From positions 7,383,001 to 7,447,000 of the forward strand of contig NC_045148.1 in NCBI RefSeq assembly GCF_008831285.2: DNA of 64,000 bases, read 5' to 3'. Positions 50,494 to 64,000 of the stretch are shown here, one piece after another. The number at the start of each line of letters is the position of its first letter. The first letter of the stretch is position 1. The DNA comes from Nymphaea colorata (taxonomy: Eukaryota; Streptophyta; Magnoliopsida; Nymphaeales; Nymphaeaceae). Both the position numbers and the translations under genes were made by a program. The notes under the pieces were generated by a model. That model was not told where the DNA came from. It saw only the letters and a program-made list of their open reading frames with translations, and did no database searches.

Positions 50494-50859
50494 ATGGCTG
50501 TCAAACTTTCTGCTTTCCTTGCTCTCTTGCTTGCATTTTGTGTCATATTCACACTTACAGGAAGTGGAGTGGCCATCCGGGGCATTCCAATAAAGGCACC
50601 TGACGTTGGAGATATAAGAATACCAGATTGTCATGCAGATGACAGCTTCATCTTTTCTGGAATTCGTCCATACATAAAACGCTATGCTAGATACTGGCGC
50701 AGGATCCCATTGCCTGGAATGGGAAGGCTGAGAGATATTGGCGGTGGCTATCAGAGCCATAGATATGTTCCAGGATATGATGACACTGCTGTTCCAAATC
50801 CAGGTTATGAAGTTCCCATTTCTGGAGATGGAGTTAACCTTGGCGATTATCAACCTTGA
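50494..50859 (+). CDS. Small secreted protein, uncharacterised
   Basis: A single-exon 121-aa protein. Residues 1-27 form a clear signal peptide (MAVKLSAFLALLLAFCVIF... with a small-residue GSGVA cleavage region), so it should enter the secretory pathway and probably the cell wall or apoplast. The mature part has one Cys, a basic centre (RPYIKRYARYWRRIPLPGMG) and a Gly/Pro/Tyr-rich tail with GYQSHRYVPGYDD and NPGYEVP. The PGMGR segment and small size recall plant putative cell-wall proteins, but I cannot assign a family firmly. Gene structure is convincing: TATA box 68 bp upstream, ATG at 50494, stop at 50857-50859, AATAAA at 50975-50980. Reading further upstream in frame would need a TTG start, so the ATG was chosen. 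Confidence 0.8.
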   Translation: MAVKLSAFLALLLAFCVIFTLTGSGVAIRGIPIKAPDVGDIRIPDCHADDSFIFSGIRPYIKRYARYWRRIPLPGMGRLRDIGGGYQSHRYVPGYDDTAVPNPGYEVPISGDGVNLGDYQP

Positions 50860-50974
50860 AGTTTGATTGATGAACAAGTTGCTTTAGCACTGCGAGTCAT
50901 TGTTCAAGCAGCTTGTACAACTTCACTTTTCCTTATTTCAGTTTCTTGGTGCATAAGTTGATATGGTTTAGCTA

Positions 50975-50980
50975 AATAAA
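50975..50980 (+). terminator. Poly(A) signal AATAAA
   Basis: AATAAA 116 bp after the stop codon of the small secreted protein gene, with a T/G-rich stretch after it. Confidence 0.65.
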
Positions 50981-50984
50981 CTTC

Positions 50985-53866
50985 TGTTGCAAGCTTTCAC
51001 CATGTGTTTAGTCTGGCAAAAGAAATTGCTCATCCCCCATTAGGACAGGAATTTACAAGCTATCACCAAGGGCCAACTCTAACATCTAAGAAAATCTGTG
51101 TTTATGCTCTAATAATATATTATTTTGGTAGAATGTATATTGGTGTTATCCAGTGTAGGAAACTACAAAATGAAGGAGGCCTAGAGAAACATCACACACA
51201 ATTCTGTTTTTCCTCATGAGAGGATCCGATGAGTTACAATATTAAGGGCAGACATTTACAACAGGTAATTTTCAGAGGATATGCAAAGGTGGTCGCTATT
51301 ACAAGCACTCCTTTCTGCAAGCACTAGAAATCCTTGGTCCTGGTGAAATGAAGCCAACATTCTTTTCAAAATTTCAAATGGCACTTGGAATTTGATGAGA
51401 TAGGAGTAAATAAGACAGTAAACTGTCATGTTGGACCTACTGGTACTCCTAAACCAAATATATAATTTACTTTATCAGCAAAGCAGCATGAAATTTACTG
51501 ACTTGGAGAACGGTGGCAGATGCATCACTTACCATCTGAAACGCAAGTAGATGAAAATATTTACAGTATCTGTCAGAAAATAAAATTCTTCAAGTAACAG
51601 AAGAATTTCTTTTTTTCTCAAGCACTGCAAAGAAATTGAGCACCAAACAAATTTAGAGAATGTTCACATCAATCTGATATTCGCAAGGAAAAAATGGGCA
51701 CCGACTTGATAGCTGCAGAAAAAGACTACACTGGTGGTGAATAACCACGCAACTAAATTAAATAAATTGCAAAAGCATCAAATTCGATGATAAGGTCCTC
51801 GATCAGATCTAGGTTCAGTGCTCCACTACAGTTCAGCATCCTCTGCTGTGGGATCTCACCAAGCAAATGAAAGGTGATAAGCAAGAGAGTCTTCAATGAC
51901 ATTCAAATTCCCATGGTTCATTAAAGTCTGTATTGAACACTCCACGTCTGAAAACCCCACCATGCGGATGCAAGGTTTATTCATCTATAACTTTTTCACC
52001 GGCCAATAGAGTGAACGTTCTCTCCCAGACTGCCAAGTCCTGCGGTTGAGTTAATAGGAGAAACATGTAAGCATAAACTTCAGACATGCACTATGCACAT
52101 AATTCCAACCTTTGAAACCTCAGGTATAGACCCCAGAAGGTGGTTACAAGGTTCAAAAAGCATTCCGTGGAACTCGCACTCAGCAACAGGATATCAGATA
52201 AAGAGCGTTATAAATTTGTCCAAACTTATTTTCTAGTGAAAAAAAAAATTCAAAGCCTGCAGGGTCGCGCTCTCTTCGGTGAAATAGATGGATCTGTTTG
52301 GTTAGTTAAGATTTAGGAATCAAGGATGATAAGGGAGAGGAAACCATATCGTAAAACAACAGCGACCACATCAACCAATGAGCAGAGAAAACAAGCGGTC
52401 AAAACGGTTGCTGTTATATAGAAAATTTAGTTTGTGTTGGGGGAATTGATGGGCAGATGAAACGATTTTCTGCAAACCTTTGAATCTCATGTTTATTAAG
52501 CATAATAAAGACATGAGGTTTTATAGATTATCTATTACATACAATTTTCTATTAATCAACCCCAGGCAATTGTCAAATACCTAAGTTTTCTCCTGTGTAA
52601 TGGAACAGAAGAACTTTATCATAAATCTTCTGCAAACTACAATAGCTAATTTCTTTTTGTGTCTTTGCGACAAATAGACATGTTAGTTTTGCTAGGCCAA
52701 TTTCATTTCAAGGGAGAGAACATGACAATTATGCAAAAATTATGATAAAACCCACCAAAGCCTGTAACTTTTTCTTTACTTTCGTTGCTTAAATGTATAT
52801 TTTGAATTTTATTCTCATCGGAATCTACCTTTTCTCCCCCATTCCCGTAAATTAAGTTTTCCTTAAATTGCTAACTATTGCCATGCCATAACCAATTGTT
52901 TATAACTGATAACAAGCTTGCCTCTCATGGATACATGCATGTTCGGAAAAGAAGCAAAATGATGCGCAGCTACCATTTACCAAGCATGACAGCTTCTAGT
53001 TCACTGACAGGTTTCATCTAATGTCCTCTGAGAACACCATGAAGAAGAAAACTGTTCGCATCGTTGACATCTTTACGACTGACGATAAGGTAGTGTAGCA
53101 TGAATTAAACATCCACTTCCAACTACAGCGAGTTAAAGAAAAGGAATTTCTTCAACCTGCTTGAGCAAAAAGAGAAGTATTATTCTTTGGTTAGAACATC
53201 TACACCACCATGGTTTCTGTTGCCTTTACAGTTGGCCGAAATTAAATTTGCTCAGCCAGGAACCTCTGTAAACTTGTTTCTAGAAATCTACATTGACAGT
53301 TTCTCTTTTATACGCATTTTGGACCACATATTCTTACACCCCCCAAGTGACATGAAACACCTCAAGTAACTATAGACCATTCTGGTAACCGGAAAGTTCC
53401 TGAACAGAACCATACACCTAAAAATACATCAGTAATTCGAAAAAGAAAACTCATTGGGTAAGCCCAAAATTTGTACTCGTTGCACAGCAACTTTCCACGT
53501 CTCTTAATGCTGCCACCGCAAAAATATTCCCCATTTGGCCTTCAATTTCCCACAAAACGAACAGAAACAGGAAGCTTAAGTCACCAGAAACTGCCAAAAG
53601 AAAAAGAAAAAAAGGAATCAACCACCATATTGTCGTCAAAAAAGATCGAGTTTAGGACAACCCAGCTAGAACAACAACAGGAGTTCCAGAATGGATAATG
53701 GTCTTTGTCGTAAGGACTTTACTAGTACAAGCCATGAACAACCCAGAAAAGAGCGAGAGAGAGAGAAAGACCTATTAAGGCGAGAAAAGAAGGGAGAAGA
53801 GAGAAAGGAGGCGCCAAGCTATCGATTGTGGGGATCTACATCCTCCCTCATCGACCATTAACAGAT
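50985..53866. other. Intergenic or 3' part of a minus-strand gene
   Basis: No complete gene recognised. On the minus strand a good acceptor (TTTCTCCTATTAACTCAACCGCAG) ends at about 52041. A short open segment ending in a stop follows (WERTFTLLAGEKVIDE, to about 51979), which could be a last exon or a 3' UTR exon of the unit starting near 54000. Evidence is weak. Confidence 0.25.
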
Positions 53867-53998
53867 TCAAAACCACACTATTTTGTGGAGAAAGAAGAAC
53901 AGGAAGCCCAAGAATATTAGGAGAAAGAGGTAATCAAGCACGACGAAGAAGGCCGTGGAGCCGCGGTTGCTGATTCTCCCGCCTGCCAACTTCGCCAT
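53867..53998 (-). CDS. 43-residue single-span membrane peptide ORF
   Basis: An intact small ORF with a polar, basic N-terminus (MAKLAGGRISNRGS) and one long hydrophobic segment (residues about 15-37, FFVVLDYLFLLIFLGFLFFF), ending HKIVWF. It is preceded by a (CT)n leader on the minus strand (54028-54052) and a weak TATA-like ATTTATACTT near 54093. This layout (CT-rich leader, then a GC-richer ORF) resembles real plant genes in this window. If real it would be a small ER or plasma-membrane peptide, and its 3' UTR may be spliced. Function unknown. Confidence 0.45.
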   Translation of the reverse strand: MAKLAGGRISNRGSTAFFVVLDYLFLLIFLGFLFFFLHKIVWF

Positions 53999-54052
53999 TC
54001 CCTTCCTTACGCGCCCAACCAAGAACAGAGAGAGAGAGAGAGAGAGAGAGAA

Positions 54053-55180
54053 GGAACGATTTATTTTGTGGGGAGTGAAAATTTCTGAGGAAGTATAAAT
54101 GGTTATTTTAACCTCGAAATAACTCCCTGCAGGTTCGCCAAAATTGGTCCAGAAGAAAGAAAGAAAAGCCCATCGAATGTAAAATTTGGCGACAAAGTTC
54201 TTCTACTAAAACAATTATTTTACAACTCTTTGTCTTACTAATAATGTGATAAAAACTAGAAAAGGGAAGGCCATTGGAGTACCTACCAAAATTGGTGTTT
54301 TCCTATTAGTGGTTCTGATTTAGCACCGCAAAATGCGGAATCTAAAGGTCCTGCTCTGATCCATGTGTAGCAATGTCAATGGTTGGTATCTGATCTCGCG
54401 GCAAGTTCCAATCTGAATCTGATTAGTTGGACTTTCTTGAGAAAATTCAGCTCTTATCAGTAATCAAGTTTAAATCAAACCCAAAATTTGTTATGGGGGC
54501 ATTTGATAGCCTTAGATTTCTCCCTCTTCGATCTTAAATCTGACATTTTCTCAACACAAAGAAGTTAATGTAGATCTTTATTGTGAATTTTAGGTCTAAC
54601 CTGATATCCTTACCTTGATAAACCATGGATCTTTTGTTACATCAGCAGCGTTAATTCCACATCAGATCCATGGATTGCAAATCCGGTGTACAAATGCCCT
54701 TATAAGTTTTTCTTCCTCGATGTCCAATTGTGCAAACGTCTGAGTCTGACTGTATGTAAAAACTCAGATTTGATTTTGCAGTTGACGTATTCTGAATTTG
54801 GATCCAATTCACATTCCCATTCGACCATAAGCAATTAGTTATTGTGGTAGTTGTTATCTGGTTAGTAATCAAATTTAGATATTGCATAGGTTCTTCTTGT
54901 ATGATACCTGGTTACAGCAACCTCAACCTGGTTACATGTGAAAACTAAAATTTGAATTCCTACTTTCTTCATTGGTAGTGGCAAACTGCGAACAGATGTG
55001 CATCTTTGAGACTTCTTTGATGCTCCGTGTTTGTTATGAGCTTTCATGCATTCTAAATTTGAACCTAAGTCAAAGTCCTATTGAGCAATCCAATTAGTTA
55101 GATATGGTAATTATTAGTTGCTATGTTCAATCTATATTAGATTTGCTCTGCTTGAAATCTCTTTATCAAGAGGACACACA
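54053..55180. other. Intergenic, hAT-like repeat traces
   Basis: Sequences such as GCAATGTCAATGG (54369) and AATCTGAATCTGATTAG (54412) resemble the GGATT-type repeats at 21180 and 34175. No gene recognised. Confidence 0.4.
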
Positions 55181-55202
55181 CACACTCTCTCTCTCTCTCT
55201 CC

Positions 55203-55271
<69 letters not shown>
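55181..55271. repeat. Compound (CT)n(CA)n microsatellite
   Basis: A CA run, then (CT)n with small interruptions to about 55249, then (CA)n to 55271. Serine-Leu and Thr-His repeat open frames across it are artefacts. Confidence 0.95.
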
Positions 55272-55311
55272 CTCCTTTTCTTTCTCATTTAATGTTTCTT
55301 GCATTCTGAAG

Positions 55312-55653
55312 ACCACTTGGGTAAGGGATAAAAACCAGACCTCTTAACTTCATCTTAAAAAGTGATTTAAACCAAATGTGAGCTTTTTAATTTATTTATA
55401 ACCTCTAATTTAACATAAATCATGCTTTAGTGCAAGTCATACTTGCAAAAAATAATCAATTTTTATTACTATCAAAATTTTAATGCTATAAGAAAAGTTC
55501 ATTTTATTACTATTAAAAAAATTACATTATTTAAGTAAGAAAATGAGTTAGTACATGTTTCTCATTAAATCACTCTTAAGATCAAGGTTATATTGCGGAA
55601 AATATATTTTATTAATTTTAATAGGTCAGGATTTTGTCTCTTACCCAAGTGGT
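55312..55653. mobile_element. TA-microsatellite-associated MITE family, copy F (best preserved)
   Basis: A 342-bp element with about 31-bp terminal inverted repeats: ACCACTTGGGTAAGGGATAA...CCAGACCT (55312-55342) and, inverted, ACCACTTGGGTAAGAGACAA...CCTGACCT (55623-55653), with only a few mismatches. After a short TTGAGTTTTACCAATTC flank, (TA)n follows at 55671-55691. It lies just downstream of the serine carboxypeptidase-like gene. No coding capacity and no obvious target duplication other than the TA context. Confidence 0.8.
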
Positions 55654-55760
55654 TTGAGTTTTACCAATTCTATATATATATATATATAGAGTACCCAAGT
55701 ATGTATACGAAATCTCCATGAAAATGATCATAATACTCATCGGATTACCAGCTTAATAAT

Positions 55761-55779
55761 TTTATTGCTGTTATTTATT
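55761..55779 (-). terminator. Poly(A) signals of the carboxypeptidase-like gene
   Basis: Two AATAAA hexamers on the minus strand (55774-55779 and 55761-55766), 130-150 bp after the stop codon. Confidence 0.55.
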
Positions 55780-55911
55780 ACAATATTAGGCGCTGCTCTA
55801 CAAGATGCAGTCGCATTACTACTTCATGACGCTTATTTCTTTGCACCTGCTGAACAGCATAGGCAATCAATTCCGCCAGATCGTTTTGGGGGCAAAGTAC
55901 TGACCAGTCGA

Positions 55912-59885
<3,974 letters not shown>

Positions 59886-59936
59886 TTTCTTTTACAAGGG
59901 TACCTACCAGCGTACACAAAGGCTCAACTTCCCTCA

Positions 59937-59944
59937 TATTTATA
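59937..59944 (-). promoter_or_regulatory. TATA box of the carboxypeptidase-like gene
   Basis: TATAAATA on the minus strand, 52-59 bp upstream of the ATG, implying a short leader of about 25 nt. Confidence 0.65.
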
Positions 59945-61627
59945 CTCTTTAGATGAAGAACAAAGACAAAATCTCGAAAGGTTACGAAAGAATTAAATTG
60001 TGAAAGAACCAAGAAAGGAAGAAAGGATTATTAGGTCTAGATGGGTGTGCTCTAGGATTAGATTGGCATCTCAAGACATGTCTAGTGCATTACAGGGATT
60101 GAAAAACTTTTTGTATTGACACTAGTGGAGTCTTGATTGTTTATTGTTATTGGATCAGTCCAAACTACCTGCCTTCTTTGCCGTAAAGTTGAATGACATG
60201 GATAACTGTTGAAACATGACTGTGATCCCAACTTTCCATGGTAAGCAAAAAATATGTGGAATGGTCTTTTTCCTACTCTGAATGCCATTTTTAGTTTTCC
60301 ACTTTGGCATCTTCTACTAACTATCAATGTCTTCTGACATCACCCAAGAATTGAAGCGTGAAGTCATTGGTCACCCAAACAATTGCACTTAATGCGAAAG
60401 TTTAGAAAACCGGTTTATGTTTTTCTGTTAATGGACAGAAATGCTGAAACTAGTGCAGTCAAGCTTGTGAATACGACTTTCTTTTTCTTGCTCAACAGAT
60501 AGCTACTAGAATGGCTAATGCTTATCTAATAAGAAAGGTTCATTTCAAAGATGCAATGACTGGAAAAAGTGCACAAGAATTGGAACTTGAATCCGATGGT
60601 GGCAGCAAAAAATTGACACTCATGGTCTTATTCTTATGGTGATCATGGCACCTACAAGTCTAGAATGGGTAGGGATAGTGTATTGCTTTGTTGCTGAACT
60701 GTGAGGAATGCAACTGAACTGTACAAATGCAACGAAATGATGGAACAAGATATCTCCAAGATATGTCTGCATGGCTGTTGCGACGCATGCATGAAGGTGT
60801 GGTGGCTAATGGACTTTATAAAAAGTTGCAGGGTTTGGTGCCATCTTATCATGAGCTGAGGATTGGGCATTGGGGATTGAATTGAACCATCACCAATTTT
60901 TGATTTACTTCAGTGGATGCTTTTCAGGCAGTACAGAAACAGTGAATTATCTCATTATGTTTTTTTTGTTTTTTTCTTCTTTTTCTCTTTTGGAAAATAT
61001 TAGCACGTTTTTCAGTATTACAGTTCCTAGAGCAGAACTGCTGATATAAAACTTCCTGCCGGAATGCCTACAATCAGTGTCCAACTTATTAGAGAGGAAA
61101 AGATAGGGAAACAAAGGAAAGATATTCTCTTCAGCTTGTTTTAACTGTTCTAATTAGCATTTTACATTTTTTTGTGGTGCTACTGAAGATTGCACTCGCT
61201 GAAACTGAGACAGCTGGAGCCAAAGAATTCCAAGTACTTGCACTCTGTTCAATCGAGTCAATCAGCTAACCAATCCATATAACTGAACAAATTTCTTAAT
61301 GAAAAGGTCAGCGTATGAATGTATGTGCATCAGACTGTGCCACAAGTTAGATAATTTCATTTTGTGGAGTAAAGGGGCATAGAAGAGCTTCTTATATTCC
61401 ATGTATGCAGTGACTTCTCACTCAGAAGACTAGAAGAGAGCCTTCCTGACTGTTTTTCTCTCCACTTTTAACTGTAGATGTTCCTTGAGCGGCTATGGCT
61501 CTTGTCCCTAAGCTATCATGATATGCGGGCTATATATATTCAAGGAGCCACGGAAGTTGATTGTGGTATGCAACTGGCAGTCAAGCACTTCTTCGTGGGT
61601 ACATGGCCAAAAAGAAAAGCAAACTTA
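59945..61627. other. Intergenic, promoter side of the carboxypeptidase-like gene
   Basis: No gene, repeat or clear cis-element beyond the TATA box was recognised. Confidence 0.5.
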
Positions 61628-61822
61628 TAACTATTTAGACCACCATTGTAGTGATCACCGTCCAGCTTTTAAGGTGTGTTTTATAGTGATCACCGTCCAG
61701 TTCTTAAGGTGTGTTTTGTGTGTGGTTAATGTATATTTATATGTATATTTTTGTTGACACCCCACCCCCCCCCCCTTAAAATCTGGACGATGCTCACTGC
61801 AATGGTGGCCTAAATAATTACT
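61628..61822. mobile_element. MITE with ~45-bp terminal inverted repeats
   Basis: The left end TAACTATTTAGACCACCATT continues as GTAGTGATCACCGTCCAG. The right end inverted is TAATTATTTAGGCCACCATT, then GCAGTGAGCATCGTCCAG. About 85-90% identity holds over 45 bp. The inner part of the left arm (TAGTGATCACCGTCCAG and following) is duplicated in tandem at 61649-61682 and 61683-61716. A poly(C) run is at 61762-61775. Superfamily uncertain. Confidence 0.75.
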
Positions 61823-61832
61823 TTGTTTTATA

Positions 61833-61839
<7 letters not shown>

Positions 61840-61864
<25 letters not shown>
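61840..61864. repeat. (GA)n microsatellite
   Basis: About 12 GA units. Confidence 0.95.
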
Positions 61865-62099
61865 CAGCCCTTAAACGTTTCATTCAACAAACTAAACTCA
61901 GAAACGGTTTAAGGGAATCACAATTACAGCATGCTAAAATTCCTCAGCAGAGAAACTGACTAAGTTCTGAAAGTGTCAGCTCGCACTTCTGAAACCAAAA
62001 AATCACATGTTTAAATAGCACCCATGTTCAAGATGTCATTTATATGAGTCCATGCCATCCACCAAGTTGCGTAATAGTGGAAAAAATTAGATATGGTAA

Positions 62100-62290
62100 G
62101 TAAGCCTGCACAACAAGCCGAGCAACTCGAGCTCGGAAGCTTGTCTCAAGCTCAAGCTTGAGCCAGCTCTTTACTAAACGAGTCGAACTCAAGCTTCAAA
62201 TGAGTTTGAAGCTCGATAGTTAAGATTTGAGTTGCATGAACTCTACTCAATTAAGTCAACTCGGCTTGCAGCTACGATTTTGTGTTTACC
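62100..62290. mobile_element. hAT-like GAGCTC-rich repeat patch
   Basis: Many AGCTCGAG/CTCAAGCTTGAG-type motifs on both strands, as in the subterminal arrays at 33650 and 34840. Likely a non-autonomous hAT remnant. Confidence 0.5.
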
Positions 62291-62499
62291 GACATTCCCC
62301 AAACACTTTCATTGTTTTCCAGTGAATATGCTTCTTCTTCCGTCTTCTCGGTTCATTTGTTACTTCAAGCAGAAAAGGACGGGGAATCGTTTCCTTCAGC
62401 ATGACCTCAAATCGTCATCCTTCTCCTCCCGACTCTCCTCACAGACGTGAGTCTGTGATCGATGCGAGGAAAGGGATCATTGAATATCATCAAGTCTCT

Positions 62500-64000
62500 T
62501 GGTCACTTTGGCCTTCAGAAAAAACCATAGTCTTTGATGAAGTTTAAGATGTATAAACTTTTTTGAGACTCCTTTCGTATCATGTTCAAGAACCACGTAC
62601 TTTTCTTCATTTTTGTTTCACTTTCAAAAACTGATTTCATCAAAAATAATATTTCATAGAATAATAAGCTTCTTTGTATCATGATTATATAACTGAAACC
62701 CTTTGTAACCTCAGAACATCCAATAAATGTACTCAAATTAAGGTGTTCTCATTTGAATTAATTATATAACTAATATTTTATTGTTCTCATTTGAATTAAT
62801 TAAATTAAACATAAGAAATGCACTCAAAGGCATATTAATTATGTACGTTGGATTTGCTTTTCCACCAAACCCAATAAGGTGTTTGATTGATATTGTCTTA
62901 GTTAATGAGATGCCGCAAAGATGAATTAGAGTAGCCACTGTTCAACCTAAAAATAATTTGAAAGTTGACCCTGACTCAACATACTTCGAGAACAATTGGT
63001 TAGTTCTTTCTTTTTATGACTCCATTTTGTTCTATAGTCTTCCTTACTATAAATTAGTTATGAATGACATTTTGCTTTCAAAAAAATTTCAAACCCATTA
63101 GATAATTGTCTAATGGTACACCCACCATATTTCTTTTGCAAATGCTTTACACTCTTGGAATTTGTGATCAATTGCATTAGATTTGTAAGAAATAAAATAA
63201 AGTCAACTCATGCGTGTGAAGTCATATGTAAATGAAAAAACGTATCTAATATTTTCAAAAGTGAGGTCCTCTTGAGACCATAAACATCAACATAAACTAA
63301 CTTACGAGGTTTTTGGTTTCTATGTTTTTCCAAAAGAAAATGGCAATTTATATTGTTTCTTATAAATATAAGCTTCACAAACTTTGCTTTCAAAATCAAT
63401 GTACAAAAGAAAAGCTAAACATCAATTTTCTTCTAATTGATAACTTTAAGGTATCAAAGTGCAAATGACCCTAATTATGATCGTAACCAAAGTTTGGACT
63501 CCTCATCAGCATTAGCAGTTAATGAATAGTAACTTAAACCAGATAAATCAAGAAGAAACATTATATTTTGCACCATGTTTGATTTAGTAAGAAGTAGCCC
63601 ATTTTGTTTCTTGCTAATTTTGCATATAATATCATTATCTAAGGTATCTAAGCATCCAGTTTATTTTCAGTAACACACTAAGCAAATTATGAACTAATCC
63701 CAGGACACAATAAACATCATGAACCAATTGTGCCATTCCTGACTTTAACCTTTATCTTCATTGCCCATGTTCCTTTTAAACTTTTCTTGGTTGCTATTTC
63801 CAAGCCATACATGCCGTTGTATTGTTTTATATTTATTGATATCATTGTCTTTAATCCAAACACGCAATTTGGTTAAATATGACACAGCTAAGAAAGTTCA
63901 ATTCTTTTCAAAGTTGTAACAAGCAGCTAATTTAAACAACACATAAACTCATTAAAGAGAGTAATAGAATTATACATGGAGTCTTTTTGCAATTGGTCGA
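62500..64000 (-). pseudogene. Second Ty1/Copia remnant, reversed, leaving the window
   Basis: Reading down the minus strand from about 63780: LVHDVYCVLGLVHNLLSV (Copia region before the pre-integrase zone). Then come a broken ESKLWLRS...LGSFAL block (pre-integrase zinc region), RKLVYVDVYGLKRTSL (integrase start, about 63290) and FIGCSEVTKGFSY with a degraded F.E box (about 62640-62730), the segment linking integrase to reverse transcriptase. Stops and frameshifts are frequent, and no reverse transcriptase is present to the left. It is a different, more diverged copy than the one at 838-4030. Confidence 0.65.

Noticed and set aside
55104-55309. Ser-Leu and Thr-His repeat open frames
   Set aside because: Translation of the (CT)n(CA)n tract.

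Overview
The window reads as nuclear DNA of a flowering plant. Its genes have GT-AG introns (a NAC factor, a plant-type O-methyltransferase, a ten-exon serine carboxypeptidase-like gene). The spaces between them are AT-rich and filled with Copia LTR elements, an L1-type LINE, tRNA-derived SINEs, MITEs, a plastid rRNA insert and many TA, CT and GA microsatellites. Nothing suggests a bacterial or viral genome. I cannot name the species from sequence alone.

Layout. 1-600: a GC-rich, palindrome-filled, LTR-like block. 838-4440: a decayed Copia element. 4673-5805 (minus): an intact two-exon class II O-methyltransferase. 8281-9225: a TA microsatellite, a MITE copy and a Copia LTR remnant. 11768-12382: a DUF789-family pseudogene with one nonsense codon and one frameshift. 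15340-20505: a dead LINE. 21180-24540: a hAT-like repeat, a reversed Copia LTR and a MITE carrying a second, nested MITE. 27564-36616: repeat-rich DNA with a 170-bp pure TA tract, several MITEs (two with exact 8-bp target duplications), tandem duplications and a decayed plastid 23S rRNA fragment. 37266-38936 (plus): a complete three-exon NAC transcription factor gene. 38937-50400: repeats, including a SINE with a perfect 16-bp target duplication. 50494-50859 (plus): a small secreted protein gene with TATA box and poly(A) signal. 53867-53998 (minus): a 43-residue single-membrane-span ORF. 55912-59885 (minus): a complete ten-exon serine carboxypeptidase-like gene. 61628-61822: a MITE. 62500-64000 (minus): another decayed Copia element leaving the window.

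The intact genes do not form a pathway. They look like independent plant genes: specialised-metabolite methylation, transcriptional control, cell-surface or secreted functions, and vacuolar or secreted peptidase or acyltransferase activity. The most interesting structure is a family of about 270-350 bp MITE-like repeats that repeatedly abuts (TA)n microsatellites (near 8.4, 23.9, 27.9, 28.3 and 55.3 kb, with a related copy at 46.2 kb). This recalls the microsatellite-associated Micron elements of rice, and one copy has itself been hit by a hAT-type MITE.

Exon boundaries and protein lengths were derived by hand from splice consensus and family conservation. Homology statements rest on recognised motifs, not on database searches.
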